Origin: Novosphingobium sp. NDB2Meth1
GTDB lineage: Bacteria; Pseudomonadota; Alphaproteobacteria; Sphingomonadales; Sphingomonadaceae
Direction of reading: 5' to 3'
NCBI RefSeq assembly: GCF_900117425.1
Contig: NZ_FPEH01000011.1
Span: 806,001-870,000, forward strand
Length of the DNA stretch: 64,000 nt
Below the pieces are notes generated by a model. That model saw nothing but the letters and a program-made list of their open reading frames with translations, ran no database searches and had not been told where the DNA came from. Made by a program: the position numbers and the translations under genes. Of the stretch, positions 8,001-16,694 are shown in pieces (positions within the stretch are counted from its first letter, which is position 1; every line of letters starts with the position of its first letter).

Positions 8001-8146
8001 GTGTGAGCACCTATCACTGCTCCGCCGTGACGGCCGGGGGAGCCTGAAGGCTGGCGCGCCAGCCCCAAGGTGCGAGCTTGTCTCTCGCGGTTCGAGGCGT
8101 TGCGACCGCCTCGGCCGCCCCCGTTAGAGGGCAGCGTGGTATCTCC
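8001..8146 (-). promoter_or_regulatory. Leader region of com-dam with 16-bp palindrome
   Basis: This 146-bp gap between the fibre chaperone and com holds no convincing gene. It contains a perfect 16-bp palindrome GGCTGGCGCGCCAGCC (8049-8064) and, nearer com, a TGATAG box (8011-8016, minus strand) that could be a -10. In Mu this is where the tightly controlled mom promoter lies. Promoter assignment is a guess. Confidence 0.35.
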
Positions 8147-8599
8147 TCAGCTGTTGGCGGGCGCTGTTGGCCAATCTTCGCCTTCCATGTCGAGATCGCG
8201 AAGCGCCTGGCGATACGCCGCCCAGGCCGATTTCAGTTCCGGCTGGTCGACCAGTGTGTCGCCGAGCTGGGTCCAGTCGCTGGCGGCGAGCAGCCGATCG
8301 CGCTGCCGCTGCCGCATCGTCTGCCGGGTTTCCGGATCCTGCTCACGCGTTCGTGCGAGCGGACCATTGCCCAGGTCGACAATTTCGAGACCGGCGGACT
8401 GGTCGTCCATCAGCCTACCGTACGTCTGATCGCTGATCGCCACGGCGTCTGCCGGGATGAGGCAATCCGGATTGGGCACCATCTTGGGCCGCTTCCCGGC
8501 CTTGATCTCCCGCGCGGACTGCGGAGCTGGGATCAGCTTCGCGCCGTGGATGTCCTCATCGTAGAAACCGCCGGCTTCGGCACTCCAGAATTTGCCCAT
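8147..8599 (-). CDS. Tail fibre assembly chaperone
   Basis: 150 aa. The N-terminal MGKFWSAEAGGFYDEDIHG and the C-terminal RDRLLAASDWTQLGD...WAAYRQALRDL are the pattern of phage tail fibre assembly proteins. These help fold and attach the fibre encoded by the gene just upstream in the transcript (8624-9313). ATG 8599 is chosen over TTG 8605 because GGAG lies 8 nt before it. Confidence 0.8.
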   Translation of the reverse strand: MGKFWSAEAGGFYDEDIHGAKLIPAPQSAREIKAGKRPKMVPNPDCLIPADAVAISDQTYGRLMDDQSAGLEIVDLGNGPLARTREQDPETRQTMRQRQRDRLLAASDWTQLGDTLVDQPELKSAWAAYRQALRDLDMEGEDWPTAPANS

Positions 8600-8623
8600 G
8601 TCCAAATCTCCGTCTTGTGGCGA

Positions 8624-9313
8624 TCACTTGCCGATCGCGATGTAGTCGAGGCCGCTGATCGAGTTCGTCGCGTCCCCATCGAAGTTGAAATAGAAGCTGG
8701 CGCCGGTCGGCGACTTGCTCACGCCCTGGCACCACACGTCGTACGAGTTGTTCGCCGGCAGGTTCACGGCAACCGGGATTGCAGCGTAGCAGGCGGTTGG
8801 GAAGGTCGTCGGGAAGGTGACAGCTACGCTACCCTCGCTGTAGGCCCCGCGAAGGTAGCCCCACTGCAGCAGCCAACCGCCGGGCAGCGGCACATAGCCA
8901 TTGAGCCCGGCAACGCCGGCAAACGCTGCAGCAAGGCCTGCCGGCGTGATCGCCTTGGTATCCAGCGAGCCGGCGGTAATCTCGGCCGAGCTGGACTTGG
9001 GCACGTTGATGGTCCGGTTCGCCGCCAGATCGCCACCGCCGGTGGCGAGGCCCGACGTATTGACCTGCCGGGTAGTCGGAACAGCGCCGCCGCCCGCCCC
9101 GATCACGCCGGAAATAAGGTCGAGCACCGCTGCCCGAAGCTGGGTTTCGTCGCCCTTTTCGAGCGTGATGCCCTGCTGCTCGATCAGGTAGCAGAGCGCC
9201 TCCTGAACGTCGTTCATCCAGTCGGCAGAGATCCGCGTGGCGCGCTGTCCGGTGGCGGGATTGCCCTCGTCGAACTTGCCCTCAACGTTCCCCAATGTGT
9301 CGATGCGGTGCAT
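8624..9313 (-). CDS. Tail fibre protein with gp53-like C-terminal domain
   Basis: 229 aa. The N-terminal MHRIDTLGNVEGKFDEGNP...SADWMNDVQEALCYLIE is the baseplate-attachment part found in Mu-like fibres. The middle is low-complexity, rich in Gly, Thr and Ala. The C-terminal GGWLLQWGYLRGAYS...VTFPTTFPTACYA block is the receptor-binding domain found in many phage fibres. It is short for a main fibre and is the tip of a fibre-chaperone pair. Confidence 0.8.
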   Translation of the reverse strand: MHRIDTLGNVEGKFDEGNPATGQRATRISADWMNDVQEALCYLIEQQGITLEKGDETQLRAAVLDLISGVIGAGGGAVPTTRQVNTSGLATGGGDLAANRTINVPKSSSAEITAGSLDTKAITPAGLAAAFAGVAGLNGYVPLPGGWLLQWGYLRGAYSEGSVAVTFPTTFPTACYAAIPVAVNLPANNSYDVWCQGVSKSPTGASFYFNFDGDATNSISGLDYIAIGK

Positions 9314-9325
9314 GTCAGATCCTTC

Positions 9326-9988
9326 TCATCGCGTGAAATCAAACCACAGGGCCGGCTCTGGCTCGACCTCGTAGGCAAACAGGACGGTGGTGTGAGCCGG
9401 GCGCGCGCGGCCGATCAGGCATTCCAGATCAAGTGCGCCCCAGCCGCGGAGCGGTATTCCGACTGGATCGCCGGCCTCTGCGACCGCAACGGGCAATTCC
9501 CCTTGCTGCGTTCCGTTGAACGGGAGGACGCGCACGGTCCATGCAAACGCCCAGGCCTCGCCGTACAGTTCGGCATCGCATGCCATGCCGACAACTGCCG
9601 GCCGGTGCTCATCGATCTCGATCAGGAACCCCGCCTTAGCGGCCAAGTCGATGAAGTACGCAATGGTCTGGCCGCCCGTCGACGTCAGCTTCTGATGCAG
9701 CGCTGCCTGTCGTTCCCGCGCTGTCTCTGGCGCGCCTGTGCATGTGTCGGGAAGCCCGGCCACGCGCTCCCAGTCCGGCAGCAGCTCATAGGCTGTGCGC
9801 GGATCAGCTTCCTCGATCAGATCAATGCCGCGCGCATCGATACGGGCCAGTTCGACCGCCAGCCCGGACAGGAGCTTGCCAAGCGTGGTACCAGCTTCGC
9901 AGATCCAAGCGGCACCGCGCGGCAGCAGGGCGCGCAGCTGCTCGAAGTAGGCGCCCGATCCACGTGGATAGATCATCTCGCCGCTCAT
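9326..9988 (-). CDS. Baseplate/tail protein of the YmfQ (DUF2313, Mu gp48) family
   Basis: 220 aa. YFEQLRALLPRGAAWICE at the start and LLPDWERVAGLPDTC near residue 70 are the DUF2313 signature. The C-terminal half ends with GRARPAHTTVLFAYE. Mu gp48 caps the baseplate wedge with gp47. The gene overlaps the gp47 stop by ATGA and sits at the expected place before the fibre. Confidence 0.88.
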   Translation of the reverse strand: MSGEMIYPRGSGAYFEQLRALLPRGAAWICEAGTTLGKLLSGLAVELARIDARGIDLIEEADPRTAYELLPDWERVAGLPDTCTGAPETARERQAALHQKLTSTGGQTIAYFIDLAAKAGFLIEIDEHRPAVVGMACDAELYGEAWAFAWTVRVLPFNGTQQGELPVAVAEAGDPVGIPLRGWGALDLECLIGRARPAHTTVLFAYEVEPEPALWFDFTR

Positions 9989-11034
9989 GCAAACGTGATG
10001 CTCCCAAGCACGGGCAATACGCCCGGGCTTGCCGTGGGGTTGCCGGCCGGAGCGCTGAGGACGTGGTTGAACTCACCCTCGGCCTGGCTGATCGCTTCAT
10101 TGATCCGGCTGAGGTAGATGGTGCCGCCCGGCTCGGCCTCACGCCGGAAGAAATCCTGCAACTCGGCGGTGATTGCGGCTTCTACTGCCGGCGTGGGGGG
10201 CGTCGCGGCGACAGTGAAGTTCACAGGCAACGTCGCTGGCGCGAAAACGGTCAAAGCAGCGGTCACCGGCCGCAGTTGATCAAGGGCCTGCTGGACCGCC
10301 AGCACGTCGCCGGCAAGCGGAACCGGGTCGACCCGGCCGTCCATGACGAATGTCAGCCCCACAGTTCCGGCCCCCAGCCAGCCGGGGTAACACCATGCGC
10401 GCGTGACACCGGCCTGCTCCAGCGCCCAGCCCACATAGTCGGACGCTGTGCCGCCTTTGGGCGGTGTCCGGATCCGCTGCAGGAGCCGGGCGCGCAAGGC
10501 CTCGTCGTCCTCCTCTTCGGCCCCTGCCGTCGTTGTCGCGACGACGGTGACCGTCGCGTTGATGCCGGGAGTTGGCGCCGAAAGCGTCAGGACGGTTCCG
10601 CCTGCAACGTTGCCGCCGAGCCCCGCATCCACTGCCTGCAGCAAGACCACGGCAGTGCCGCCGCTGATCGTCGCCGCAGCCGTCGCGGCGTAAATCGCGC
10701 CATCGCTCCGCGCCACTTGTGTGCCCGCAGGAATGACCGCGCCGTTGGTCCCTGTCGCAGTGGCAGAAATGATCGCCGCGACAGCTGCCTTGCGACGGAG
10801 GCCCCACACAGCGCAGTGACGGACAAGAAAGTCGCTTGACGCAGTATCGGGCATCAGCTGCTCGGCAACATTGGCCAGATAGCCGTAGAGCCCGGCAGCC
10901 GCGCCGGCGTGCACCCGGGCAAGCACGTCCAGCACCGAATGGCGCAGCCGGCTGTCGGCGCCGGGGAGCCGCGACTCTATGTCGGAGCGAGCGCGCTCGA
11001 TGAGCGCCGAAAGGGTCGGACGGACCAGCGTCAT
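9985..11034 (-). CDS. Baseplate J-like wedge protein (Mu gp47)
   Basis: 349 aa. It contains GYLANVAEQLMPDTASSDFLVRHCAVWG and AGTQVARSDGAIYA, then the family signature GGTASDYVGWALEQAGVTRAWCYP. This is the baseplate J/gp47 family that forms the wedge linking sheath and fibre. Length and position between gp46 and gp48 match Mu. ATGA overlaps occur on both sides. Confidence 0.92.
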   Translation of the reverse strand: MTLVRPTLSALIERARSDIESRLPGADSRLRHSVLDVLARVHAGAAAGLYGYLANVAEQLMPDTASSDFLVRHCAVWGLRRKAAVAAIISATATGTNGAVIPAGTQVARSDGAIYAATAAATISGGTAVVLLQAVDAGLGGNVAGGTVLTLSAPTPGINATVTVVATTTAGAEEEDDEALRARLLQRIRTPPKGGTASDYVGWALEQAGVTRAWCYPGWLGAGTVGLTFVMDGRVDPVPLAGDVLAVQQALDQLRPVTAALTVFAPATLPVNFTVAATPPTPAVEAAITAELQDFFRREAEPGGTIYLSRINEAISQAEGEFNHVLSAPAGNPTASPGVLPVLGSITFA

Positions 11035-11510
11035 GATACGGATGCCTCCCAGGTGAAGTCGTAGCGCTCGCGCGCAGGGCCGGTCGGCCGATCGAGCGTG
11101 ACAGCGATCGCGAGGCGGTCACCCTGCACCTCGACCTCGACGGAAACTGCGCTGGCGATGCCGTCCCGGATCAGCCAGCCCAGCGCGTCCAGGACATGCT
11201 GGCGCGCGTCGCGAAGGACCTGCTGCGTGACTTTTGATCGGCGCAGCAGCCAAAGGCGCGAGCCGATGGCGTTCCTATCGTCACGATCCGCAGCGGCCGA
11301 GCTGACCTCTCCGCCGAAGTCATCACCCCACCAGCCGCCGCGATCGCCGCCCTCTTCGGGCAGGATCGCCGTGTCGTCCGCGCGCGCGTCCGAAAAGAGC
11401 GAGATAAGGATAGCCGAGCGAAGCCCCGAATGCGTCTGCAGCGCTCCGCTGCTCAGCACGAGGTCGGCGATCGACGTGTCGTTGTTCCATTCAAGAGCAA
11501 GGTCGATCAT
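11031..11510 (-). CDS. Baseplate protein GP46 family
   Basis: 159 aa. MIDLALEWNN at the start, ILISLFSDARADDT and GGWWGDDF in the middle, and the VTQQVLRDARQHVLDALGWL helix are the Mu gp46 family pattern. GP46 is a gp25-like wedge component. It is coupled to gp45 upstream and gp47 downstream by ATGA overlaps. Confidence 0.9.
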   Translation of the reverse strand: MIDLALEWNNDTSIADLVLSSGALQTHSGLRSAILISLFSDARADDTAILPEEGGDRGGWWGDDFGGEVSSAAADRDDRNAIGSRLWLLRRSKVTQQVLRDARQHVLDALGWLIRDGIASAVSVEVEVQGDRLAIAVTLDRPTGPARERYDFTWEASVS

Positions 11511-12034
11511 GCCGCTGTCACCTTCGCGCTGCCGCTGATGATCTTGCCCGTCGTGAGGTTCACGTCGTCGCCGACACGAGCAACGGCTGCGCCGCCGTCG
11601 CCGCCGAGCCGGACGTCATCGGCCTCGATCACTGCGATCGGCGCGATCACCCGCACTTTGGCCACCCCCTCGATAGTGAGCTCGTTGCGCCCAAGCTTCA
11701 CCACGTTGCCGAGATCATCGTGCATGGCGACTTCGCCGGCCTCGAGGCCGCGCAGGCGATAGCGCCTGTCACCAACAGCGATCACAACGCCATGGCTGCG
11801 CAGGCCCCCAACGAAGCCAACAAGGGCTTCTGCCCCCGCATGTGGCACGCTGGTGAAGCCGTAGTCCTGCAGGCGCTCGACCGCATCGTGCGTCTCATCG
11901 GCCAGAAGGTCGATCTGCAGCTCCTGCGCCTGCGGCTCGTCGGAAACGAGATTGACGATCGCGCGCGACAGCATCAGCCGTACGCGACCCGCGATTGGCG
12001 CGATCAGACGGAGCATATCTTCGCGCGCGTTCAT
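11507..12034 (-). CDS. Baseplate assembly protein V / spike (Mu gp45)
   Basis: 175 aa from ATG 12034, which overlaps the gp44 stop. LQDYGFTSVPHAGAEALVGF is the OB-fold region, and GDRRYRLRGLEAGEVAMHDD with LTIEGVAKVRVIAP forms the beta-helical tip. Mu gp45 is the trimeric membrane-piercing spike. The open frame extends 33 nt further upstream but only into gp44. Confidence 0.9.
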   Translation of the reverse strand: MNAREDMLRLIAPIAGRVRLMLSRAIVNLVSDEPQAQELQIDLLADETHDAVERLQDYGFTSVPHAGAEALVGFVGGLRSHGVVIAVGDRRYRLRGLEAGEVAMHDDLGNVVKLGRNELTIEGVAKVRVIAPIAVIEADDVRLGGDGGAAVARVGDDVNLTTGKIISGSAKVTAA

Positions 12035-13098
12035 CGCTTCGGCTCCGGCTCGGCCAGCTGTGCCCATGCCTCTGGCGGTACCAGCGTGAGCTCGCTGATC
12101 GTTCCACCCTCACCATCACGCGCCAGGCGCACCCGCTCGATCAGCAAGGTCTCGTCAACGGCGCACCACGGAATGCGCACATAGGCGCGCGCGCCTGGCC
12201 GCCAGACCGGACCGGAAGCATAGTTGCCGGCATACCAGCCCGGTACGGTGACCCGGCGCTGCAGGCTTCTGGCGGCGCGGGTCTGTGCCTCCCACGCCGC
12301 GCGCTTGCGCAGGCTGGCCGTATCGGACTGCTCTTCGGCAACAACCAGCAAGGGCCGGTAACGCGTGACGCCAGCGTCGCGGGTTTCCGCCTTCACCTGC
12401 GCCGTAGCTCGCCCATGACGGTTGTCATCGCCCGATGCCTGCCCCTTCACCACGTAGTCGGAAAACCGCGCGCTGTGGTCCTGGTCGCTCTCTGCGGCGA
12501 GCACGTTGACGCCGGAGATGATCTGCCCGGCGACTTCGCCGCTGTCCGGATTGCCGATGCGGATCGTGCCATCGCCCGTCGACCAGGCGATCACGCCGCG
12601 GTAGCGCGCCATGCGCTCGATTGCGGTCCATGCAGTCTCGCCCTGCTGCAAGGCGAAGCGGGTGAAGGGCTTGCCCGTATCGGTCTGGACTTCAATCTCG
12701 ACACCGAATGGCGCTGCGATTTCACGCGCGATCGCCTCAAGCTTCTGGCCGCGCCACATCCCGGGCGAGTTGATGGCCGAGCAGTCGACCAGATCGGCTG
12801 CCTTGTCGCGGCCGCGCAGATTGATCGAGACATTCTGGCTGTCGATCGAGCGGCTCACTGCGTCGACATAACCCGTCACCACCGTTTCCGCGCCCAACGT
12901 CACCTGGCACGGCATGCCGGCCGAAACCGCCCACGCCAGATCGCCAGTGCGGACCCTGCTCGTGAAGCTGATGTCAAAGCCGCCTGCGACGGTGTCGATG
13001 CCGCGCTCGATGGAGATCGACGTCCAGCCCGCCCACCCGCGCCCATCGAGCCAGAGCGTCACGTCATGCCGCGCGAGACGATCAAATGCCGCTGTCAT
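12031..13098 (-). CDS. Baseplate hub protein (Mu gp44, gpD-like)
   Basis: 355 aa. It contains LWLDGRGWAGWTSISIERGI, the beta-rich GFDISFTSRV, RSIDSQNVSINLRGRDKAAD and the VRIPWCAVDETLLIERV tail. These fit the gpD/gp27-like hub family. Its trimer joins the spike to the tube. Coupled to both neighbours by ATGA. Confidence 0.88.
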   Translation of the reverse strand: MTAAFDRLARHDVTLWLDGRGWAGWTSISIERGIDTVAGGFDISFTSRVRTGDLAWAVSAGMPCQVTLGAETVVTGYVDAVSRSIDSQNVSINLRGRDKAADLVDCSAINSPGMWRGQKLEAIAREIAAPFGVEIEVQTDTGKPFTRFALQQGETAWTAIERMARYRGVIAWSTGDGTIRIGNPDSGEVAGQIISGVNVLAAESDQDHSARFSDYVVKGQASGDDNRHGRATAQVKAETRDAGVTRYRPLLVVAEEQSDTASLRKRAAWEAQTRAARSLQRRVTVPGWYAGNYASGPVWRPGARAYVRIPWCAVDETLLIERVRLARDGEGGTISELTLVPPEAWAQLAEPEPKR

Positions 13099-14339
13099 GC
13101 CGCACCTGTCTCGATGGCGGCGGTGTCGCCCGCGGTCAGCAGCTGCAACTCCACGCCGACGGGCAGGAAGCCCGGGTGCAGCACAGCATTGCGCGCCGCC
13201 AGCTCCGCCGCGCGATCGGCCACATCCTTGCGGCCATAGACACGGTTGGCGAGGCGCAGCGCCGGTTCGCTCTGCGGAAGCACCACGCCATAGGTGCGAG
13301 CGAGGTTCGATCCGCGCACGGCGATGTCCCGGGTTACCGCTCGGCGAAGCAGGTCAAAGGCCTCTGCGGTGTCGTCATCGCCGGCATCGGCCGCCGCGAT
13401 CGCGAGCACATCGAAGCGCGTTGTCACAGCGTCCCGAATGCCCACGGCTTCCTCGTAGCTGGCGAAGCTGCTGGCACTCACGGCGCGGGCCAGCTCGGCG
13501 GCCGTCGTCATGCGGAAGGCGTTCAGCAAGGCGTCACGGTTGGCCGCTTCGCGAACTCGGTTGCGGGTGGCAGCGAATGACCCCGGCTCTTGCGGGATCC
13601 AGTCGAGCATGATCGTCAGTGCCGCGATCTTGCGCCGCGGCGATGTGCTCAGCGCCGAGACCGTCGAGACCAGGCCAACAATCGCAAGGCCGAGCGACAG
13701 GGGCGCGCGCAGCAAGCCTTGCATGTTCGCGGGCAACAGCGAGAGTCCGGCTTCGAATGCCCGCAGCGCAGGGCCGACGCCGCCCTGCAGACTGGCTGCG
13801 ATCTGCGTTGTCTGCGCCATGCCGGTGATGAGGGTGGCCGACGCGTCCTCGACAAACGCCGCTGCATCCTCGATCGAGAACGAACCGGCGAGCCGTTCGG
13901 GCACCGCGGCGACAACCTCGTCTGCTGCTGCGGCACCCTGCTTTCCGCCTTCAACTGCAACGGGCGCGGCGACTTCGATCCCCGCCTCCGCAAAGGTGAC
14001 GTTGAACCAGCACATCCCGCCATCCTCGGTGCTCTCCGAGGTACGATAGTCCATGACCGCAACCATCATCTGGCCATGCCAGGGATGGACGAGGAGGCCC
14101 GGACCTTGCGCCTCGAGCGCATCGATCAGCGCATCACGCGCGCTGCGATAGTCCGCGCCGATCACGTGGAATTCCAGCACGAACTGGCGCGCGCGACGGC
14201 CAAGGTCTTCGATCAGCGGCTCATCGCGCCCAGGCATCTCGAACACCGCATTGCGCCGCCCACCACTGCGTTCGTGCGACTGCGTGCGGAACGGCACGCC
14301 GCGGAACGAGCCCGGCTGATAGTCCTCGCGCCAGCTCAT
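13095..14339 (-). CDS. Tail/DNA circularization protein (Mu gp43, gpN-like)
   Basis: 414 aa. The N-terminal SWREDYQPGSFRGVPFRTQS and HERSGGRRNAVFEMPGRDEP are the DNA circularization N-terminal domain (Mu N). The domain name comes from Mu, although structurally the protein belongs to the tail tip. The C-terminal half is helical and ends with LHPGFLPVGVELQLL, reminiscent of a LysM-like tail segment. It sits between the tape measure and gp44 genes. Confidence 0.88.
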   Translation of the reverse strand: MSWREDYQPGSFRGVPFRTQSHERSGGRRNAVFEMPGRDEPLIEDLGRRARQFVLEFHVIGADYRSARDALIDALEAQGPGLLVHPWHGQMMVAVMDYRTSESTEDGGMCWFNVTFAEAGIEVAAPVAVEGGKQGAAAADEVVAAVPERLAGSFSIEDAAAFVEDASATLITGMAQTTQIAASLQGGVGPALRAFEAGLSLLPANMQGLLRAPLSLGLAIVGLVSTVSALSTSPRRKIAALTIMLDWIPQEPGSFAATRNRVREAANRDALLNAFRMTTAAELARAVSASSFASYEEAVGIRDAVTTRFDVLAIAAADAGDDDTAEAFDLLRRAVTRDIAVRGSNLARTYGVVLPQSEPALRLANRVYGRKDVADRAAELAARNAVLHPGFLPVGVELQLLTAGDTAAIETGAA

Positions 14340-15841
14340 TGCGGCGTCCCCATCGAGCGGCCATACTGCAGCAGCAGCGGCACCTTGGGATTGTCGGACT
14401 TCATCTCGCGGGTGCGGACACCCCAGCCATCGGGAGCAACCAGCTCGACCTTGACCGCGCCGCCAACCTTGACCGGCGCCGAGCCCTGAAAGTCCCTGGC
14501 GGAATAGCCGCTCGCGCCTTGACGCAAAGGAGACGGCCTTGTGAGGCGCGGCGTGGCTCCCCCCGGTGGCGATGGCGGACGGCCGGGAGGCGGCGCGGGC
14601 GGCTTGCCGGTGACGATGTCGATTACCCTGTTGGTCAATCCAATGGATGGAGTGAGCGCGGTCGCGATCTCTGAGGCGGCGCGAACCCGATCCCAGTTTT
14701 GTGCGATAAGCAGTACGAAGTCAGCTATGCGCTTGGCCGCTTCACCGACCTCCCGAAGATCAGATTTGATCGCATCCCAGTCCGACTGCTTGAAGCTCGT
14801 GAGCCAGTTGACGGCCTCTTCCAGCTTCTTCGAAATGAATTCTGCCCAAGCCTTCAACTGCCCATTGGCGGAGATCTTGCCTACCCACTCGAGCAGCTGC
14901 TGAAGCTTTCCTTTTACCAGGTCAAAAATGCCGGCGTCCGCGATCATCACCAGGAAGCGGGACCATGCGTCCTTGAGGTTGGAGATGATGCCAAACAGCG
15001 TCTTGCTCTGGGCCTCCATTGCGCCGCCGAATTTGCTATCCCAAATGCCGGTGATCGCCTTCTTCATGGCGAGCGAGTTCTTGGCGACATCGAGCGACAT
15101 CGCCTTGCCATCCTTCGTCCAGCTGAAGCGAACCTTCTTGCCCTGCTGGCTGGCGGAGATCCCGAACTCCTTGAGCCTCTCGAACTCACCCTGCATGACA
15201 TCTGCCAGTGCTTCGACCGCGCTGCCGACGTCCTTGTTCATTGCCGCCGCCGCATCCCCCGCGCTGCGCAACGAGCCGTCCATTGCATCGATGCCGTAGC
15301 TGCGGAGTTGCAGGAACGCCGCTGTCACCTGTTCGAGCTCATAGGGCGTGTCGGCGGCGAACTTCTGGATCCAGTTCATCGCAGCTTTGCCCTTGGCGAT
15401 CGAACCGAACTCCCGGTTGAGCTGGGTTTGGAAGGCCTCGAATTGCCCCGCTGTGCTGAACAGATCGTAGAGTGAGAACGTAACGGCGCCGATGCCGGCC
15501 GCACCGGCCCACCGCGCAGCATCCACTGCGAACGCGCCAATGCCTCGCGCAAGTCGCCCGATGCCGAAGCCCGCCAGCTCGGCCGCATCGCCCCAGCTGC
15601 CGAGGCCCGCTTTTCCCGCCCAGTACTTCGCCGCTCGCCCCGCCGCGCCGATCGCGCCGACCAGCACGCGCGACGCCCGGTCAAGCCGGGTGATCTCCGC
15701 CGCCTCGCGGCCTACCCGGCCAACGTCACGCGCCATTTCCTTCGCATGCCGACCGATGCCTTTCATCGAATTCTGGATGCGCTTGGCCGGGGCTGTCACC
15801 CGGTCGATCGCCTCCAGCATCATCGAGAACTTGAGAGACAT
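14336..15841 (-). CDS. Tail tape measure protein
   Basis: 501 aa. It begins MSLKFSMMLEAIDRVTAPAKR, followed by the tape measure core (FDLFSTAGQFEAFQTQLN-like, residues about 120-200) with long amphipathic helices and hydrophobic Gly/Ala-rich stretches. The last 90 residues are Pro/Arg-rich. At this size the contractile tail would be short compared with Mu. Confidence 0.88.
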   Translation of the reverse strand: MSLKFSMMLEAIDRVTAPAKRIQNSMKGIGRHAKEMARDVGRVGREAAEITRLDRASRVLVGAIGAAGRAAKYWAGKAGLGSWGDAAELAGFGIGRLARGIGAFAVDAARWAGAAGIGAVTFSLYDLFSTAGQFEAFQTQLNREFGSIAKGKAAMNWIQKFAADTPYELEQVTAAFLQLRSYGIDAMDGSLRSAGDAAAAMNKDVGSAVEALADVMQGEFERLKEFGISASQQGKKVRFSWTKDGKAMSLDVAKNSLAMKKAITGIWDSKFGGAMEAQSKTLFGIISNLKDAWSRFLVMIADAGIFDLVKGKLQQLLEWVGKISANGQLKAWAEFISKKLEEAVNWLTSFKQSDWDAIKSDLREVGEAAKRIADFVLLIAQNWDRVRAASEIATALTPSIGLTNRVIDIVTGKPPAPPPGRPPSPPGGATPRLTRPSPLRQGASGYSARDFQGSAPVKVGGAVKVELVAPDGWGVRTREMKSDNPKVPLLLQYGRSMGTPQ

Positions 15842-15844
15842 AGG

Positions 15845-16017
15845 TCACCCTCCGCGCAGCGCGTGGATCCGCTCGGCCTGGCCGAGCCACATTTCCAGTT
15901 CGTCGGCCGTGAGCGCCATCAACTCCGATGGCGGCCAGCCGAATACGATCGCGAGATCGGCTAGGAGGTCCCGCCAGTTTTGCGGGAACTCGGCACGAAG
16001 CCGCCAACAAGCTCCCC
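15845..16017 (-). CDS. gpE'-like extension of the tail assembly chaperone (second frame)
   Basis: This stretch is open in the -1 frame relative to the chaperone gene and encodes FPQNWRDLLADLAIVFGWPP followed by SELMALTADELEMW. That matches the P2 gpE-type segment of frameshifted tail chaperones. It has no start of its own in a good context, and the run GGGGGAG (minus strand, 16012-16018) sits at the overlap with the upstream frame as CTG-GGG-GAG. A -1 slip on GGG would join the two. Its stop is 3 bp from the tape measure ATG. Confidence 0.65.
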
Positions 16018-16275
16018 CAGGCCGGCCAAGTCCTCCGCGTCCAGGTTCTCGACTTCCTGCGCGTCGAGATTGGTCAGCTTGCCGATCAGGGCGAGCGTGA
16101 TAGCCACGTTCTGGCCCTCGAACTGGTCGACGACGCGCATGTCCTTGCCCTTGGGCCTGCGCAGCACGATCGTTGCACCGGCCGGGCGCAGTTCCTCCTC
16201 GCGCTCGGTGCCATCGGTGCTGCGCGTGTTGAGGATGATCGGATGCTGCAGCGTATAGGTGAGCGGCGCCTTCAC
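15961..16275 (-). CDS. Phage tail assembly chaperone (gpE-like)
   Basis: 104 aa from GTG 16275, which overlaps the tail tube stop (GTGA). The sequence YTLQHPIILNTRSTDGTERE, TIVLRRPKGKDM and DQFEGQNVAITLALIGKLT is the Phage_TAC_7/gpE pattern. Tail chaperones bind the tape measure during tail assembly, and a minor product is lengthened by frameshifting into the downstream frame (15845-16017). Confidence 0.8.
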   Translation of the reverse strand: MKAPLTYTLQHPIILNTRSTDGTEREEELRPAGATIVLRRPKGKDMRVVDQFEGQNVAITLALIGKLTNLDAQEVENLDAEDLAGLGELVGGFVPSSRKTGGTS

Positions 16276-16637
16276 AGCACTTCCTCCGCCGGCGGGCCTT
16301 GGAAGACGACCTTGGCCTTGCCATCCTGGCTCCACGTGATCACGTCGGAGACGTAGGCGTTGCGCATCAGCCATGTCGTTCCCGTATCGGTCACCAGGAT
16401 CACGGTGGCGTTGTCGATCGCGCGCAGTGCGGAAAGGCTCACGCCCTTCTTGTAGAGGATGTTGACCTCGCACTTGGCAGGCTTGGTCGACTCCTTGAAC
16501 GCGCTGGCATCATTGTCGCCCTCGACCGGCTCGCGCATCGTGCCGCCGATTTCCATGCTCGAGGTGCCATCGGTGGGATAGGTAGCGCCGTCGATCTTGA
16601 GATTGACCTGGCCGACCACCTGGTTGGGATTGGACAT
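16272..16637 (-). CDS. Tail tube protein (Mu gpM)
   Basis: 121 aa. NQVVGQVNLKIDGATYPTDG and the beta-rich DASAFKESTKPAKCEVNILY segment fit Mu tail tube subunits, which stack into the inner tube of contractile tails. It follows the sheath gene after a 57-bp gap holding a small GCCTC-TGA-GAGGC hairpin. Confidence 0.88.
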   Translation of the reverse strand: MSNPNQVVGQVNLKIDGATYPTDGTSSMEIGGTMREPVEGDNDASAFKESTKPAKCEVNILYKKGVSLSALRAIDNATVILVTDTGTTWLMRNAYVSDVITWSQDGKAKVVFQGPPAEEVL

Positions 16638-16694
16638 CGTGGGTGCCTTTCTGAAAGTGGGATGAGAAGCCTCTCAGAGGCCGCTTGCGCGGCG

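Noticed and set aside
8078..10117. 679-aa plus-strand open frame
   Set aside because: Antisense to the fibre chaperone, fibre and gp48 genes; rich in Arg/His/Pro shadow composition with no domain.
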